Of a stretch of DNA of 64,000 bases, positions 43,288-51,757 are shown piece by piece. The stretch comes from Salinisphaera hydrothermalis C41B8. Lineage in GTDB: Bacteria; Pseudomonadota; Gammaproteobacteria; Nevskiales; Salinisphaeraceae. The position numbers and the translations under genes were made by a program. Each line of letters opens with the position of its first letter. Within the stretch, counting starts at the first letter, position 1. The notes under the pieces are model-generated. The model made no database searches, was not told where the DNA came from, and was given only the letters and a program-made list of their open reading frames with translations. The DNA is taken from NCBI RefSeq assembly GCF_000732535.1, contig NZ_APNK01000006.1, positions 100,042-164,041 of the forward strand, read 5' to 3'.

Positions 43288-44439
43288 ATGACCGACTACG
43301 ACTGTCTGATCATCGGCGGCGGCCCGCACGGCCGTTTCATTGCCGCCGCCATCACGCGCGCCGCGCCCGACACCGATCTGGCGATCGTCGACCCGCAGGC
43401 GCCCATGGCGGCCTGGCGCGCCCGGGCCGCGGCTTGTGGCATGCGCTATCTGCGGTCGTCGAACGCACATCATCTGGGCGCGCGCGCCGACAGCCTGCGC
43501 CGTTTCGCCGCGCGTCACGGCTACGACGACGCCCATGCGCTCGGCTACTATCGTCGGCCGTCGCTGGCGGTGTTCAACGAACACGCCACGGCCGAACTCG
43601 GCACGCCCCCACATATTCAACAAAGCGCGCAGCGCCTGAGCCGCACGCGTCAGGGCTGGAAGGTCGAGCTGGACGACGGGCAGCGTGCGACCGCGCGACG
43701 CGTGGTGCTCGCCACCGGTCCGAGCCGGCCTTATCGCCCGGCCGGGTTCGAGGCCGCCGAACATGTCTTCGACCCGGGCTTCGAACTCGGCGCGCCGGGC
43801 GCACCCACGGTCATCGTGGGCGGCGGCATCACTGGTGCACAGCTGGCGCTGCGCGCGGCCGAGGCCGGTCACCGCGTGTGCTGGCTCACCCGGCGACCGC
43901 CCGAGCCCGCGCACTTCGATTCCGACCCCTGCTATGCCGGCCCGCGCTGTCTGGCGCCGTTCGCCGATACGCCGCTGGCCGGCCGTACCGCGATGCTTGC
44001 GGACGCCCGGCTGCCCGGCACCCTGCCACCGGATATCCACGGTGCGATCACCACGGCGCTTGCCGACGGCACGATCGCCTGGTGCCGCGGCGAGCCGACA
44101 CAAATGCGCGCGGGCGGCGTGCGGCTGGACGACGGGCGTGTGATTGCGGCCGAGCGCGTGATTCTGGCCACCGGGTTTACCCCGCATCCGGCGCCCGAAA
44201 GCCTACTGGGCCGGGCGATCACGGATTTCGGGCTCGCCACCGATACCGATGGTCATCTGCATCTGAATACCGATCTGGCCGCCCTGCCCGGCCTGCACGT
44301 GGCCGGGCGCCCGGCGAGCCTGCAACTCGGCCCGATGGCCGGCAACATCAAGGGCGCGCGGCTGGCCGGCCGCACGCTGGCCGCGGTCGCGCAGCGCCAA
44401 GCCCTATCCGAGCTCGGCGCCCTCGCGGCCCACTCGTAA
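43288..44439 (+). CDS. FAD/NAD(P)-binding oxidoreductase, monooxygenase-like
   Basis: 383 residues. The FAD site CLIIGGGPHGRFIAAAI is at the N-terminus and a second dinucleotide site PTVIVGGGITGAQLALRA lies near 175. ATGF is present late (VILATGFTPHPAPES), a mark of flavin-dependent N-hydroxylating or Baeyer-Villiger-type monooxygenases. The order resembles lysine/ornithine N-hydroxylase-like proteins (YxxxS....HxLGARADSL), but the length is short and no siderophore genes are nearby. It lies 15 bp upstream of a DedA gene, so the two are co-transcribed. Substrate unknown. Confidence 0.8.
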   Translation: MTDYDCLIIGGGPHGRFIAAAITRAAPDTDLAIVDPQAPMAAWRARAAACGMRYLRSSNAHHLGARADSLRRFAARHGYDDAHALGYYRRPSLAVFNEHATAELGTPPHIQQSAQRLSRTRQGWKVELDDGQRATARRVVLATGPSRPYRPAGFEAAEHVFDPGFELGAPGAPTVIVGGGITGAQLALRAAEAGHRVCWLTRRPPEPAHFDSDPCYAGPRCLAPFADTPLAGRTAMLADARLPGTLPPDIHGAITTALADGTIAWCRGEPTQMRAGGVRLDDGRVIAAERVILATGFTPHPAPESLLGRAITDFGLATDTDGHLHLNTDLAALPGLHVAGRPASLQLGPMAGNIKGARLAGRTLAAVAQRQALSELGALAAHS

Positions 44440-44454
44440 TTCCCGGAGAACATT

Positions 44455-45060
44455 GTGTCCGATGCCCTGACCTCTTTTGTCGAACACTACGGCCTGATCG
44501 CCGTTTTCGTGCTCAGCGTGCTCGAGTCGGCCTGCATCCCCATCCCGAGCGAGCTCGTGATCCCGCCGGCCGGTTTCATGGCGTATCAGGGGTCGCTATC
44601 GTTCTGGGCGGTGGTGGTCGCCGCAACACTCGCCAACGTCGTGGGCAGCTGGATCGCCTATGCCATCGGCCGGCGCGGCGGGCGGCCGCTGATCCAGCGT
44701 TATGGCCGCTATGTCTGGCTCAATGAAAAGCATCTGGACCGGGCGGAGGACTGGTTCGCCCGTTACGGCGAAGTCACCGTGTTCGTGGCGCGTCTGTTGC
44801 CGGCCTTCCGGACCTTCATCTCGTTGCCGGCCGGCATCGGCGAAATGCCGCTCGGCCGTTTTCTGCTGTATTCGCTGCTCGGCTCGCTACCCTGGAATCT
44901 GGCGCTCGCCGTGGCCGGCTACGAACTCGGCGCGCACTGGAACATGCTCGAGCAATATCTCAAGCCGGTGTCGTACGCGGCGGCCGGAGCACTGGCGCTG
45001 GTACTGATCTGGTTCTGGTTCGGCACGCGACGCGTCGTGCGCGATCGCGACGAGTCTTAG
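44455..45060 (+). CDS. DedA-family membrane protein
   Basis: 201 residues from a GTG with a GGAG site 11 bp upstream. It has the DedA signature: ESACIPIPSELVIPPAGFMA, the amphipathic re-entrant loop FARYGEVTVFVARLLPAFRTFISLPAG with the conserved Arg, and GSLPWNLALAVAGYELG. About five hydrophobic segments. DedA proteins are lipid scramblases/flippases, for example for undecaprenyl phosphate or phospholipids. Operon partner of the upstream flavoprotein. Confidence 0.93.
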   Translation: MSDALTSFVEHYGLIAVFVLSVLESACIPIPSELVIPPAGFMAYQGSLSFWAVVVAATLANVVGSWIAYAIGRRGGRPLIQRYGRYVWLNEKHLDRAEDWFARYGEVTVFVARLLPAFRTFISLPAGIGEMPLGRFLLYSLLGSLPWNLALAVAGYELGAHWNMLEQYLKPVSYAAAGALALVLIWFWFGTRRVVRDRDES

Positions 45061-45103
45061 CGTGTCTTCGGGAGATGCAAGCATCACGGCGCTTGTCGTC
45101 AGG

Positions 45104-45139
45104 TGTAGGTCGGCTTAGGCCGAAGGCCGTAAGCCGACA
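45104..45139. repeat. REP element, copy 1
   Basis: A hairpin with arms GTCGGCTTA and TAAGCCGAC and an inner GGCC/GGCC step. It has the same TGTAGGTCGG start as copy 2 in inverted order. The form is that of repetitive extragenic palindromes acted on by RAYT transposases, one of which is encoded at 32.5 kb. It lies after the DedA gene and before the convergent rubB end. Confidence 0.75.
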
Positions 45140-45173
45140 TGGCGCGCCGCAAGCTCTCGCAGATAGGCGTTCC

Positions 45174-45205
45174 TGTCGGATTACGCTTCGCTAATCCGAC
45201 CTACG
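45174..45205. repeat. REP element, copy 2 (inverted relative to copy 1)
   Basis: Hairpin with arms GTCGGATTA and TAATCCGAC around the loop CGCTTCGC, followed by CTACG. With copy 1, 34 bp away, it forms a head-to-head REP doublet typical of BIMEs between convergent genes. Confidence 0.78.
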
Positions 45206-45287
45206 CCACCGCAGCGGCCGGGCATGGCAGCGTCCAGCGTTCGAGCCCATGCCCGAACTCAGTCTGCCATGCGGCGGGCCGGGCGAC

Positions 45288-46445
45288 TCAGTCGAGCAGC
45301 GCGGGGGCTTCCTTGATGTAGTCGCGGCGTTTGTTGGTGGCTTCGTCGGTGAGTACGAAACCGCGGAGCTGGCCGTCGCCGTCGACGAACCGCCCTTCCA
45401 CCGCGGTGCCGTCGCGCTCGATCTGCCATTCGCCGTGCTTGTCGACCGGCGGATAGACGATCACCGGGCAAACGTGCGTCTTGATGATGATCGGCAGGGT
45501 CGGGTACTTCACCTGGCCGGGCTCGGCATCCGCGCCGGCGGCCAGCGTCTTGCCGAGCGTGCGCGCGCACTGCATGAGCGGGCCGACGTACGGCCGCCAG
45601 TGACCGGCCACCTCGGCACAGTCGCCCAGCGCATAGATATCCGGGTCGGAGGTGACCAGCGTGCGATCGACCACGATCCCGCGATCGACGTCCAGCCCGG
45701 CCGCCTCGGCCAGTTCGGTGCCGGCCTTGAGACCGACCGCCGAGAGCACGACGTCGGCATCGATATGCGACTCGTCGTCGAGATAGACGTGGTAGCGATC
45801 GTCGCCGCCGTGGTGCACACCGGTCGCGGCATGGCCGAGATGCCAGTCGACACCGGCATGTGCGAGCGCGGTCTTGACCGCGTCGCCGGCAGCTTCCGGT
45901 ACGAGCTGGGCCAGCGGCCAGCCGGCCGGGTCGGCCACCGAAACCTTGTAACCGTGCTGGATGAGATCGTTGGCGAACTCGCAGCCGATCAGACCGGCAC
46001 CGAGAATCGCGACATGCGATCCGGCCGCCAGATGGTCGCGGAAGACACGATAATCCATCAGGTTATTGACCTTGTGGATGCGATCGGTCGCATCGCCGGC
46101 CAGATTCAGCACGATCGGATCAGCCCCCCAGGCCAGCACGAGCTTGGAATAGGTCAGCGTGTCGCTGGCCAGTTTCACCTGATGCGCCTCGCGGTCGATG
46201 GCTTCGACCTGTTCGTGCGTGCGCACGGTGGCATCGAGCATCTCGGCCATTTCTTCGGCCGTTTTCTGCACCAGATCGGCCGGCGTCTTGTCCTTGGCGT
46301 GAGCCTCGGAGATATCCGGCTTGTAGTAGCTCGCGCCATCGTCGCGGGTGATCAGGATCACCGGCGTTTCGGTGTCGTGCTTGCGGAATTCCCGCGCCAC
46401 GCTGTAGCCGGCCAGTCCGGTGCCGATGATGATGATCGGGTCCAT
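45288..46445 (-). CDS. rubB: Rubredoxin-NAD(+) reductase
   Basis: 385 residues from the ATG at 46445. FAD site IIIIGTGLAGYSVAREFRK, substrate-side block YYKPDISEAHAKDKTP, NAD site HVAILGAGLIGCEFANDLI, and the FAD-ribityl motif IYALGDCAEVAG. This pattern with length about 385 is specific for rubredoxin reductases that supply electrons to rubredoxin in alkane hydroxylation. It is downstream of rubA with 112 bp between and completes the electron chain NADH to RubB to RubA to AlkB. Confidence 0.93.
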   Translation of the reverse strand: MDPIIIIGTGLAGYSVAREFRKHDTETPVILITRDDGASYYKPDISEAHAKDKTPADLVQKTAEEMAEMLDATVRTHEQVEAIDREAHQVKLASDTLTYSKLVLAWGADPIVLNLAGDATDRIHKVNNLMDYRVFRDHLAAGSHVAILGAGLIGCEFANDLIQHGYKVSVADPAGWPLAQLVPEAAGDAVKTALAHAGVDWHLGHAATGVHHGGDDRYHVYLDDESHIDADVVLSAVGLKAGTELAEAAGLDVDRGIVVDRTLVTSDPDIYALGDCAEVAGHWRPYVGPLMQCARTLGKTLAAGADAEPGQVKYPTLPIIIKTHVCPVIVYPPVDKHGEWQIERDGTAVEGRFVDGDGQLRGFVLTDEATNKRRDYIKEAPALLD

Positions 46446-46557
46446 GCGCTCGTGCCTCATTGCATCGAAAACGGGCCGCGCGTACGGCGGCCCTGGGGTC
46501 GCGTGTCGATCCGGCCGCGCTGCGGCGAGCGTGCCTGCGACACGGCCACGGTATCGC

Positions 46558-46725
46558 TCAGTCCACTTCCATCATTTCGAAATCGTCCTTGGGCGCGCCG
46601 CAATCCGGGCAGGTCCAGTCGTCGGGAATGTCTTCCCACTTGGTGCCCGGCTCGATGCCTTCATCGGGCATACCTTCGGCTTCGTCGTACTCGAAACCGC
46701 AGACGATGCATTGCCACTTTTTCAT
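46558..46725 (-). CDS. rubA: Rubredoxin
   Basis: 55 residues, the size of AlkG-type rubredoxin domains. The four iron-binding Cys are in the two CxxC knuckles [13 protein letters not shown] and [12 protein letters not shown], with the intervening [17 protein letters not shown] typical of the type that supports AlkB. It carries one electron from RubB to AlkB. It lies 116 bp after alkB; two hairpins in that gap mean it may be transcribed partly from its own promoter. Confidence 0.96.
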   Translation of the reverse strand: MKKWQCIVCGFEYDEAEGMPDEGIEPGTKWEDIPDDWTCPDCGAPKDDFEMMEVD

Positions 46726-46748
46726 TGCTCGCTCTCGCTAGACCAGAC

Positions 46749-46778
46749 CAAAAAACAGGCGCTGCGGGAGGCAGCGCC
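46749..46778 (-). terminator. Intrinsic terminator between alkB and rubA
   Basis: On the minus strand the arms GGCGCTGC and GCAGCGCC (loop 5 nt) are followed by TG and an uninterrupted T6 (46,755-46,750). It is a full intrinsic terminator placed just before the rubA gene. Confidence 0.85.
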
Positions 46779-46802
46779 ATCACAAAGGCTTTCAAGGCTA
46801 CC

Positions 46803-46835
46803 AAAACACCGGCGCGTCGGCGACGCACCGGTGTT
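46803..46835 (-). terminator. First of two terminator hairpins after alkB
   Basis: A 14-bp stem with one mismatch (AACACCGGTGCGTC against its partner) and a 3-nt loop, followed on the minus strand by TTTT. It begins 7 bp past the alkB stop. Confidence 0.75.
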
Positions 46836-46841
46836 CGCCCT

Positions 46842-48011
46842 CTACGTCGCGGGCGGCGGGTACTGGGCGAGCAGCCGGTCGCGATTGCGCGGATCGAGAT
46901 TGGCGAGGCGGATATCGCCGTCGTAGTGCGCCAACACGCGATGGTCCATCACGCGATACCAGAGCCAGGGCATATAAGCGAGCACGATCATGCCGGCGTA
47001 GCCGGTCGGCAGCTCCGGCGCCTCGTCGAAATGCCGCAGCGACTGGTAGCGCCGTGTCGGATGCGCGTGGTGATCGGAATGCCGCTGCAGATGGAACAGG
47101 AAGATATTGGTCACGATGTGGTCGTTGTTCCAGGAATGCTCCGGCCGGCAGCGCTCGTAGCGCCCGTTGTCGTGCTTCTGTCGTTTCAGGCCGTAGTGCT
47201 CGCAGTAGTTCACGGCTTCCAAGAGCGACGCCCCGAGCACGGCCTGGATGATCAGAAACGGCAACAGCGCGACGCCGAAGGCGGCCATGAGGCCGATCCA
47301 GAGCACTGCTGTCATGCCCCAGGATTGCAGCACTTCATTGTGCAGCGACCAGGTCGGCCGCCCCTTGCGCGCCAGCCGGCGTTTCTCGATATGCCAGGCC
47401 GAACGCGCGCTGCCAATCACGGTGCGCGGCAGAAACCGCCAGAACGATTCGCCCAGGCGGGCACTGGCCGGGTCCTCCGGGGTGGCCACGCGCTTGTGGT
47501 GGCCGAAATTATGCTCGACGTAGAAATGCCCGTAGGCCACCGGTGCCAACGCGATCTTCGCCAGCCAGCTCTCGACGGCCGTGTTCTTGTGCCCGAGCTC
47601 ATGCGCGGTATTGATGGAAATACCCGACAGCATGCCGATCGTCGACACGAACCCCAGCCACTGCCAGATCGTGAGCGGCTGCGTGCCCACGACGACACAC
47701 ACGGCGATGAACAGCACGAGCTGGACGAGCACGTAGATATAGGTCGAGTAACGATAGAACGGGTCGTCCTCGAGTACGTCGAGCACCCGTTCCGGCGGGT
47801 TGGTGCTGTCCTTGCCGATCATGAAGTCGAGCAACGGCACGATGCCGTACACCATGATCGGCCCGGCGAACATCAGCACCGTGATGCCGCTCAGCCAGCC
47901 GGCAACCGTGGCAGCGGCCACCAGAATGATGATCCCGAAACCCATGGGCCATAACCAGCGCTTCCGATCGTAGGCCCGGGCTTCGGCCAGCGTGATCCGT
48001 GTATCGCTCAT
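46842..48011 (-). CDS. alkB: Alkane 1-monooxygenase
   Basis: 389 residues with six membrane helices. All histidine boxes are visible: HELGHK (137-142), EHNFGHHK (166-173) and LQRHSDHH (308-315), plus the AlkB signature NYCEHYGL (269-276) that distinguishes it from fatty-acid desaturases. The di-iron enzyme oxidises terminal carbons of medium to long alkanes to 1-alkanols using O2 and electrons from rubredoxin. It is first in the alkB-rubA-rubB set and divergent from an aldehyde dehydrogenase gene, the next but one pathway step. Two terminator hairpins follow it. Confidence 0.97.
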   Translation of the reverse strand: MSDTRITLAEARAYDRKRWLWPMGFGIIILVAAATVAGWLSGITVLMFAGPIMVYGIVPLLDFMIGKDSTNPPERVLDVLEDDPFYRYSTYIYVLVQLVLFIAVCVVVGTQPLTIWQWLGFVSTIGMLSGISINTAHELGHKNTAVESWLAKIALAPVAYGHFYVEHNFGHHKRVATPEDPASARLGESFWRFLPRTVIGSARSAWHIEKRRLARKGRPTWSLHNEVLQSWGMTAVLWIGLMAAFGVALLPFLIIQAVLGASLLEAVNYCEHYGLKRQKHDNGRYERCRPEHSWNNDHIVTNIFLFHLQRHSDHHAHPTRRYQSLRHFDEAPELPTGYAGMIVLAYMPWLWYRVMDHRVLAHYDGDIRLANLDPRNRDRLLAQYPPPAT

Positions 48012-48130
48012 GGCACTCCTCCAGAGACCTTATGCGCGGTGCGTACACGATGGGTTCTTGCCCATTCGCGTCGGCGTCGACCCGGTCGAAACAGGTCGCC
48101 CGAACAAATCGCCACCCACCGCTGTATTAT

Positions 48131-48148
48131 TTACATCACTCAATGTAA
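48131..48148. promoter_or_regulatory. Candidate operator dyad between alkB and the aldehyde dehydrogenase
   Basis: TTACAT-N6-ATGTAA, a perfect 6-bp inverted repeat in an unusually AT-rich patch of the 275-bp divergent promoter region. It could be the site of a shared regulator of both transcripts. No regulator gene is adjacent. Confidence 0.4.
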
Positions 48149-48286
48149 TTTAAGATGGCGATTCGGCCGGGTCAACTCATCGCAGCGGGTCCGGCCGTCG
48201 ACCACTGGCATCGCGGCGCGTTCGACAGTCATCGAGCACACGCGTAAAACAAGAGCCATACGGCGCCATTGCACGGGGAGAAGCCC

Positions 48287-49744
48287 ATGAACAGCGCGGC
48301 CCAGCCGACCACGCCCTTTGCCGAGACCATGGTCGAGACCGATCCCGCCCGTATCCACCGACTGTTCGAAGGCCAGCAGCCCAAGGCGCTGGCGCTTCGT
48401 GGTTCCAGCGCTGCCGAACGTATCGCCAAGCTCAAGCGCTTGCGCGAGCTGATGTTCGAGAAACGCGAGGCGATCCACGCGGCCTGTCACGCCGATTTCG
48501 CCAAGCCGGCGGCCGAGGTGGAAGTCACCGAGATCCTGCCGGTGGTGGCCGAGGCACATCATGCGATGCGCAAGCTCAAATCCTGGATGAAGCCGAAGCG
48601 CAAGCGGCCGACGCTGCTCATGTTCGGTACGAGCGCCGAGGTACGCACCGAGCCGCGCGGCGTCTGCCTGATCATTTCGCCGTGGAACTATCCGATCAAT
48701 CTCTCGCTGGGGCCGCTGGTTTCGGCGATCGCCGCCGGCAACACGGTGATTCTCAAGCCCTCGGAAATGACACCGCACTGCGCGGCCTTCCTGCAGGAGT
48801 TTCTCGCCGAGCTGTTCGACGAGGACGAAGTGGCCGTGGTCCAGGGCGCCGTGCAGACCTCACAGACGCTGCTGGAACTGCCGTTCGACCATATCTTCTT
48901 CACCGGCTCGCCCGCCGTCGGGCGCATCGTGATGGGCGCGGCGGCCAAGCATCTGACTTCGGTGACGCTGGAACTCGGCGGCAAGTCGCCGGTGATCGTG
49001 GACCGTTCGGCCAAGATCAAGACCGCGGCGACGACGTTGATCTGGGGCAAATTCGCCAATAACGGGCAGACCTGCATCGCGCCCGATTATGTGTATGTAC
49101 ACGAGGCGATCCGCGACGAATTCATCGCGGCCTGTCGCGAGGCGCTCGATGCCCTGTATGGCCCGCGAGAGAAGCTGGCCGAGAACGACGACTACTGTCG
49201 TATCGTCAACACCAAGCACTATGAGCGCGTGCGCGGCCTTCTGGACGACGCCATCGAGCGCGGTGCCAAGCTGCCCGTGGGCACGGTGCCGGCCAACGAC
49301 GATCGTTTCCTGGCACCGACGCTGCTGACCCAGGTCAACGAAGACGCCCGCATCATGGAGGAAGAGATCTTCGGCCCCCTGCTGCCGATTCTCAGCTATA
49401 CCGATATCGAACAGCCCATCGCGTCCATCAACGCCCGGCCGAAACCGCTGGCGTTATATGTGTACGCGACGGACAACGACGTCATCGAAACCGTGCTGTC
49501 GCGAACCAGCGCCGGCGGCTCCTGCGTCAACCAGGCGATGATGCACTTCCTGCACGGCCAGTTGCCCTTCGGCGGCGTGAACAACTCGGGCATCGGTAAC
49601 AGCCACGGCCACTACGGCTATATGGCCTTCTCGCACGAACGCAGCGTGCTGCGCGACCGTTTCTCGCTGGCGTTTTTGTTCCGGCCGCCGTACAACGCGT
49701 TTACGCGCTGGTTTATTCGGTTTGCGGTGCGGTGGTTGAGTTGA
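48287..49744 (+). CDS. Aldehyde dehydrogenase, class 3 type with C-terminal membrane tail
   Basis: 485 residues from the ATG at 48287, preceded by GGGGAG. The NAD site ISPWNYPINLSLGPLVSAIAAGN, the catalytic Glu in TLELGGKSPVIVD and the catalytic Cys in NNGQTCIAPDYV are all present. A hydrophobic, aromatic C-terminus (LAFLFRPPYNAFTRWFIRF) is like that of membrane-bound fatty-aldehyde dehydrogenases. It oxidises long-chain alkanals to fatty acids, fitting its divergent position to alkB. No alcohol dehydrogenase is next to it. Confidence 0.93.
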   Translation: MNSAAQPTTPFAETMVETDPARIHRLFEGQQPKALALRGSSAAERIAKLKRLRELMFEKREAIHAACHADFAKPAAEVEVTEILPVVAEAHHAMRKLKSWMKPKRKRPTLLMFGTSAEVRTEPRGVCLIISPWNYPINLSLGPLVSAIAAGNTVILKPSEMTPHCAAFLQEFLAELFDEDEVAVVQGAVQTSQTLLELPFDHIFFTGSPAVGRIVMGAAAKHLTSVTLELGGKSPVIVDRSAKIKTAATTLIWGKFANNGQTCIAPDYVYVHEAIRDEFIAACREALDALYGPREKLAENDDYCRIVNTKHYERVRGLLDDAIERGAKLPVGTVPANDDRFLAPTLLTQVNEDARIMEEEIFGPLLPILSYTDIEQPIASINARPKPLALYVYATDNDVIETVLSRTSAGGSCVNQAMMHFLHGQLPFGGVNNSGIGNSHGHYGYMAFSHERSVLRDRFSLAFLFRPPYNAFTRWFIRFAVRWLS

Positions 49745-50067
49745 GGCGTTGCCGGCGAGTCTGCCGGGCAAACGCTGGCGGGTCGGATGGTCAGACCGGC
49801 GGGTTTGGGTTCTATTCGATTGCGGCGGCTGATGCTTTAAACCACGGGGTACGTTGAGCTCTGATTTCGCGCTGATGCGGGAGGCACGGAGCTAGAACCG
49901 GTCGATAAGTGGTTCGAATGGTTACTATCCGTGATTCCATGATCGATGGGCGATTTCTCATACCAAGGCTAGTTAAACTAAATCTTAAATGACCTGGTGG
50001 CTCAAGGTATTAGCCGCCAAAACCAACCGTCCGCGCCAGGAAAACTCGCGAGTCTGTCGTCACTTGG
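49745..50067. other. Intergenic DNA before the symmetrical repeat element, no gene seen
   Basis: It shows short AT-rich stretches and no coding frame. It forms the left flank of a ~500-bp interspersed element. Confidence 0.5.
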
Positions 50068-50564
50068 GGTTTCGCGCTGTAGCGCGACTCCCTTTCGTTT
50101 GCTTGTCCAAACGAAAGGAAGCAAAGGAAACGACACCCTATCTACGCGTCGATGCTGCGCATCGATGCCCTGCGCTGCTCGCCGAGCCGGGCGCAGCCGG
50201 AACTCGCTGACGCTCAAACAGCCGGCTGCTTCATCCCGTCTCGGCTGTGCTGCTCGGCGCTCCGCAAGGGAACCCAATACAGCGCGGGCCCGCGACACTT
50301 CGGTGTACTCGCGATGCTTGGGAGGTGAGTTTGTATTACGTCCCGTCTGAGGCGACGGAGACGCGCAGCGGCGACGGGTGTCCGGCGCATGCGCCGGTGC
50401 GGCCAGCCTGTCTGAGGGCCGCCAAAGCGGCCCGAGTTCTGGCCGCATCCCGTTGCCGCGAGCACCGGAGTGCACCGGCGTAGCCGGCGCCGATGCGGGT
50501 GCTCTTTTCTTGGTTCCTTCTTTTGAGCAAGCAAAAGAAGGGACTCGCACTGCAGTGCGAAACC
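50068..50564. repeat. Symmetrical ~500-bp interspersed repeat element with palindromic ends
   Basis: The two ends are inverted copies of each other over about 50 bp: each reads GGTTTCGC-CTG-AG-GCGA then TCCCTT and a long hairpin. The left hairpin (50,091-50,118) has 11-bp arms CCTTTCGTTTG; the right (50,516-50,541) has 10-bp arms CCTTCTTTTG. The inside is GC-rich with further palindromes and no protein-like frame. It resembles a non-autonomous mobile element or a family of large intergenic repeats in gammaproteobacteria; no transposase is associated. The 286 bp that follow up to prpB hold no gene. Confidence 0.65.
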
Positions 50565-50850
50565 GGAAGTTCGCCAACCCCAATATCTGAACTCAGACTC
50601 GAAGTGCAGAATTTACAACTGCCAACCGCAAAATCACGACTCTGCAGCCAATGGAGGGGTCGCACATCAGCGCGAAACCGCTCTCTGAAAAGCCCCTTGG
50701 ATTAACGCCATACGCCCCGTAAGGCGCGTACGCGGCCCCTTGTCGCACTCTATCCATCTGCAAATAGCAACGAAAATGCGCCTTACCCAGCCACAACGCC
50801 CCACCCCTGCGTTAAGCTGATCCCCGCCATTCCACACTGACATCCTCACC

Positions 50851-51723
50851 ATGATTGCACCGCAACGCTTTGCCGCCGCACTCGATGAGGAACAGCCGCT
50901 ACAGATCGTCGGCGCGATCAACGCGTACAGCGCCATGCTGGCCGAGCATTCGGGCTTCAAAGCGATCTATCTATCCGGCGGCGGCGTCGCCAACTGGTCG
51001 TACGGGCTGCCCGATCTGGGCATGACAACGATGAACGACGTGCTCGAGGATGTTCGCCGCATCACCTATGTCACCGATACGCCGCTGTTGGTCGACGTGG
51101 ATACCGGCTGGGGCAGCGCATTCAACATCGCCCGCTCGATCAAGCTCATGGAAGGCGCCGGCGCGGCGGCCGTGCATATCGAAGATCAGGTAGCAGCCAA
51201 GCGCTGCGGGCATCGGCCGGGCAAGGAGATCGTCTCGCAGGCGGAAATGGTCGATCGCATCAAGGCGGCGGTCGATGCCCGCGACGAGATGAAGATCATG
51301 GCCCGTACCGACGCGCTGGCCGTGGAAGGCCTGGATGCGGCGGTCGAGCGGGCCGCGGCCTGTGTGGAAGCCGGTGCGGACTATATCTTCGCCGAGGCGA
51401 TGACCGATCTGGATATGTATGCCCGCTTCACCGCGCTGGGCGTGCCGGTGCTGGCGAACATCACCGAATTTGGCGCGACCGAGCTGTATACCACCGAACA
51501 ACTGGCCGCCCAGGGCGTGGCGATGGTGCTGTATCCCCTGTCGGCCTCGCGCGCGATGGCCAACGCGGCCCTCGACGTTTATCGCACGATTCGCGAACAC
51601 GGCACGCAAAAGCCCGCGCTACATACCATGCAGACCCGCAGCGAGCTTTATGATCATCTCGGCTACAACGCGTTCGAGGAGAAGCTCGATGCGTTGTTTG
51701 GCCAGCGACGCGATTCCGAATGA
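50851..51723 (+). CDS. prpB: 2-methylisocitrate lyase
   Basis: 290 residues of the isocitrate-lyase/PEP-mutase superfamily. The active-site loop is [12 protein letters not shown] (KRCGH with catalytic Cys), and [20 protein letters not shown] carries the Mg2+ Asp. KRCGHRPGK with SGGGVANW at the N-terminus is diagnostic of PrpB rather than AceA. It cleaves 2-methylisocitrate to pyruvate and succinate in the methylcitrate cycle. No prpC or prpD is beside it, so the rest of the cycle lies elsewhere. Odd-chain alkanes taken through the alk system would yield propionyl-CoA, a plausible link. Confidence 0.93.
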   Translation: MIAPQRFAAALDEEQPLQIVGAINAYSAMLAEHSGFKAIYLSGGGVANWSYGLPDLGMTTMNDVLEDVRRITYVTDTPLLVDVDTGWGSAFNIARSIKLMEGAGAAAVHIEDQVAAKRCGHRPGKEIVSQAEMVDRIKAAVDARDEMKIMARTDALAVEGLDAAVERAAACVEAGADYIFAEAMTDLDMYARFTALGVPVLANITEFGATELYTTEQLAAQGVAMVLYPLSASRAMANAALDVYRTIREHGTQKPALHTMQTRSELYDHLGYNAFEEKLDALFGQRRDSE

Positions 51724-51757
51724 CACGGCCCGACCGTTTCGCAACGAGGAGTTTCTG

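Noticed and set aside
42322..44187. 621-codon minus-strand frame containing the VIT transporter
   Set aside because: Only the last 233 codons are transporter; the upstream part is shadow of the FAD oxidoreductase and would cross the promoter.
45249..47954. 901-codon plus-strand frame across rubB, rubA and alkB
   Set aside because: Antisense shadow of three well-identified genes; low-complexity His/Arg/Asp composition.
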